From NCBI GenBank assembly GCA_002419445.1, contig DIGC01000116.1, positions 1 to 6,859 on the forward strand: DNA of 6,859 nucleotides, given 5' to 3'. The notes beneath the pieces are model-generated. The model saw only the letters and a program-made list of their open reading frames with translations. It had not been told where the DNA came from and made no database searches. Position numbers and translations under genes: made by a program. This DNA is from Caryophanales bacterium UBA5732 (GTDB lineage Bacteria > Bacillota_I > Bacilli_A > Izemoplasmatales > Hujiaoplasmataceae). Positions 5,117 through 6,859 of the stretch are shown here, piece by piece. Numbering within the stretch: position 1 is the first letter of the stretch; each line of letters opens with the position of its first letter.

Positions 5117-6712
5117 ATAAAAAATAATTTCAATTCTCGCTCTTGTCTCATCAATATTAATTATATTTATATCTAGATTAATCAAACTGCCGTCGTACCA
5201 ACGATAATCAGAAAAAACATTGCTTCCCAATCCGTCTCCCGCTAAAAAAAGATCGCTGTTTTCCACAATTGCGTACTTATCTATATCGCCGCTCATATCG
5301 GCTTCGATAATTTTAATCAATTTGTGTTCTGAGTCAGTATTGTTATTGTTAAAGATTGAATAGTAATATGAGTCCAAATTGTAACCATTATCGATTTGAG
5401 CGCTAATATGAAGGATGATGACTCCGGGAATGGTAAAAATATAATATTGATCCAGTTCATTCAGCCCTTCGGGGCTGTAATATGTAACCAAGAAATACTC
5501 ATCAAAAATTGTATTATTCCATTGATCGATAATTAATAAAACATCACCATTTTGTAAATGTTTATTTAAATCAATCACCATTGTCTCTTCAATGACGATT
5601 GGTGTAACCCAGCCTAATAGTATTTTAGAAAAAACATCATGATCACCGATGGTGTAATCCATCATAAAAGTACCTAGTCCACCGCTATTATATAAATCAT
5701 CAGGGTAATAATCATAATAGTCATCAAGACCTAGCATGTGGCCGGTTTCATGAATTATAGTTCTGGCATTGACGCTTTCTCCGCCTTCATAAAGAAAATC
5801 GATTCCCGCCCATACATAATAATTCGGTGAAACAGTATCAAAAGAATCTTCGTACCAATAATAATATTGATATGCCCACCATAAATCAGAACCGCTCTCA
5901 TAGCTTATTTCATGATTATATAAAACATAAATTCCATCAATATATCCATCGTCATTACTGTCATAATCTTTATAATCAATCAAATCATTATAATAAACCA
6001 ATAACTCATAAATTACGTCGCTATCTGGATGAGGTGCGTCATCATATAAGTATTCTCCGGTTAATGAATCGGTCGCATAGAATAAATCATTAGCTTCCTC
6101 GTAAAAAGAAGCATCATTTTCTGCAGTATAAACACCAAATATATCCGCTGTTAAATTCAATTTGTTAAAAGAACTTAGTCGATAATAACTATTTAACGAT
6201 TCATAAGGCAAATCGTCTGATAATCCGTTAAAGCCAATATTAACATCACTTAAAACAGAAGTAGGGTTAGTAATTAAATTATCAGGAAAATCAACTACGA
6301 AAACCAATACCTTAACGTCTCCACTTGCTGGTATGCCAACTTCTTCTAATTCATCTTGTAAAAGGCTGTACCCAGTTGGAATAATCGGTTCCGAATAGGT
6401 AATGGTAGTTGTAATATTAGTAGTAGTTGTTTGTGTTGTCTCTATAGCTTGAGTAGTGGTGCTAGAAACAGTTGTTTCAAAATCAGTAGTAGAATTTGTT
6501 GTAGTATAGGTTGTCGGTAATGAATCTATCGTTGTACTAATTAAAGTATCACTGCTAGTATAATCATTTGTAGTTGAACTGCTAGTTTCGCTTATTGCGC
6601 TTGTCGAAGACGTTTGTTCTTCAGTACTATTATTTAGGTTTAGTAAGAAATCGCAAGAAACCAGACCTAATACTAAAGACAAAATAGTAATAAAAACCAT
6701 AATTTTTTTCAT
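5114..6712 (-). CDS. M6-type metalloprotease lipoprotein
   Basis: This 532-residue secreted lipoprotein has a signal peptide (MKK, then a hydrophobic run) ending in lipobox LVSC with lipidated C20. Residues about 26-107 are a Ser/Thr-rich spacer. The catalytic domain follows from about 130 (KVLVFVVDFPDN at 134-145). The zinc motif HETGHMLGLDDYYD spans 321-334: H321, E322 (base), H325 and probably D331 as third ligand (HExxHxxGxxD). A downstream Met segment, GTFMMDYTIGDH (347-358), and the KILLGWVTP stretch (363-371) match M6 (immune inhibitor A-like) peptidases. DSNDDGYIDG at 251-260 looks like a calcium-binding loop seen in this family. It is shorter than Bacillus InhA, with little C-terminal extension, and rich in Asp and Tyr. 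Start 6712 was chosen over the open frame back to 6775 because GGAGGA lies 8 nt upstream and the signal peptide begins here. It acts at the outer membrane face, probably degrading external proteins. Confidence 0.9.
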   Translation of the reverse strand: MKKIMVFITILSLVLGLVSCDFLLNLNNSTEEQTSSTSAISETSSSTTNDYTSSDTLISTTIDSLPTTYTTTNSTTDFETTVSSTTTQAIETTQTTTTNITTTITYSEPIIPTGYSLLQDELEEVGIPASGDVKVLVFVVDFPDNLITNPTSVLSDVNIGFNGLSDDLPYESLNSYYRLSSFNKLNLTADIFGVYTAENDASFYEEANDLFYATDSLTGEYLYDDAPHPDSDVIYELLVYYNDLIDYKDYDSNDDGYIDGIYVLYNHEISYESGSDLWWAYQYYYWYEDSFDTVSPNYYVWAGIDFLYEGGESVNARTIIHETGHMLGLDDYYDYYPDDLYNSGGLGTFMMDYTIGDHDVFSKILLGWVTPIVIEETMVIDLNKHLQNGDVLLIIDQWNNTIFDEYFLVTYYSPEGLNELDQYYIFTIPGVIILHISAQIDNGYNLDSYYYSIFNNNNTDSEHKLIKIIEADMSGDIDKYAIVENSDLFLAGDGLGSNVFSDYRWYDGSLINLDINIINIDETRARIEIIFY

Positions 6713-6718
6713 TAAATT

Positions 6719-6726
6719 ACTCCTCC
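6719..6726 (-). promoter_or_regulatory. Ribosome binding site of the metalloprotease gene
   Basis: Read on the minus strand, GGAGGAGT begins at 6726, and its GGAGGA core ends 8 nt before the ATG at 6712. It sets the start at the signal-peptide Met and rules out the longer frame. Confidence 0.85.
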
Positions 6727-6740
6727 AGTTTGTCTTTAAG

Positions 6741-6749
6741 ATTATATCA
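6741..6749 (-). promoter_or_regulatory. Extended -10 promoter of the metalloprotease gene
   Basis: On the minus strand TG, one base, TATAAT lies 28 nt upstream of the ATG. The -35 position reads TGTATT, a weak match that falls inside the upstream terminator hairpin. Confidence 0.6.
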
Positions 6750-6757
6750 TTAAATCC

Positions 6758-6794
6758 AAAAAAAATACAGTTCATTTTGAAGTGAACTGTATTT
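6758..6794 (-). terminator. Terminator of an upstream minus-strand gene
   Basis: A 12-bp perfect inverted repeat (AAATACAGTTCA at 6763-6774, TGAACTGTATTT at 6783-6794) has an 8-nt loop. Read on the minus strand, the hairpin runs into eight T (complement of A6758-6765). It should end a gene entering from the right edge and insulate the metalloprotease promoter. The plus-strand side has only a broken T tract. Confidence 0.8.
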
Positions 6795-6806
6795 AATAAT
6801 TAGTGA

Positions 6807-6857
6807 TTATTGTCTGTTAGATCCTGGTTGCATCACCTGACTTTTGCAGTTTAGTTT
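6807..6857 (-). CDS. Probable 3' end of a minus-strand gene, frame uncertain
   Basis: The hairpin terminator just downstream implies that a minus-strand gene ends here. Two frames are open from the right edge. One ends in QPGSNRQ with TAA at 6809-6807. The other ends in SGDATRI with TAA at 6819-6817. I do not recognise either tail, and about 16 codons cannot distinguish them. The transcript could also be a non-coding RNA. Confidence 0.25.
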   Translation of the reverse strand, partial: KLNCKSQVMQPGSNRQ

Positions 6858-6859
6858 GA

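Noticed and set aside
4928..5176. Alternative frame running through the bidirectional terminator
   Set aside because: It overlaps two real genes and the terminator; composition is Ile/Lys/Asn noise.
5827..6093. Plus-strand His/Asn-rich open frame opposite the protease gene
   Set aside because: It is the antisense reflection of the Asp/Tyr-rich protease codons; no ribosome site.
6420..6640. Apparent repeat array of GTAGTAGT-like units
   Set aside because: These are degenerate Thr/Ser codons of the lipoprotein spacer, not a CRISPR or true tandem array.
6713..6775. Longer N terminus for the metalloprotease lipoprotein
   Set aside because: It would place 21 residues before a canonical signal peptide and run through the promoter and ribosome site.
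6820..6848. Resemblance to the 3' end of 16S rRNA (ATCACCT context)
   Set aside because: Only a short stretch matches, and the flanking sequence lacks the conserved 16S segment, so this is coincidence.

Overview
The window is AT-rich DNA from a low-GC bacterium. Tryptophan is written TGG throughout, and TGA closes two genes (1885-1887 and 3611-3613). The standard bacterial code therefore fits, and the Mycoplasma/Spiroplasma code does not. The AT bias, strong Shine-Dalgarno sites, short lipoproteins with a Ser/Thr spacer and the gene families together suggest a Firmicute or a deep-branching, standard-code Mollicutes relative (Acholeplasma, Izemoplasma or Haloplasma type). This placement is inference; no marker gene is present.

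Layout: (1) 1-1960 is a two-gene plus-strand operon. It holds a Pr6Pr-like six-helix membrane protein and, overlapping it by 14 nt, a DUF438/hemerythrin-like/PAS protein that lacks most di-iron ligands; a clear hairpin terminator follows. (2) 1961-2310 has no convincing gene. It contains a foldable segment (2058-2148) and promoter-like sites. (3) 2321-4512 is a translationally coupled pair (ATGA overlap): an O-antigen ligase/polymerase-like membrane protein and a CDF-family zinc/cation exporter with a Cys/Asp/His-rich tail. (4) 4513-5088 holds a small stand-alone protein resembling GyrI-like effector-binding domains. Its leader has a strong Shine-Dalgarno sequence separated from the ATG by a long AT-rich hairpin. 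(5) 5079-5115 is a bidirectional terminator shared with a convergent gene. (6) 5114-6712 (minus) is a secreted M6-type metalloprotease lipoprotein with its own promoter. (7) The right edge holds another minus-strand terminator and probably the last codons of a further minus-strand gene.

The genes look mostly envelope-related (three membrane proteins and one surface lipoprotein) plus two probable sensor or ligand-binding proteins. No phage, insertion sequence, CRISPR, tRNA or rRNA was found. No complete new system is evident. The best leads are the leader hairpin before 4624, the triplicated terminator-arm sequence around the small gene, the ligand-poor hemerythrin-like protein paired with a possible Thr/His membrane hydrolase, and the foldable intergenic segment at 2058-2148.
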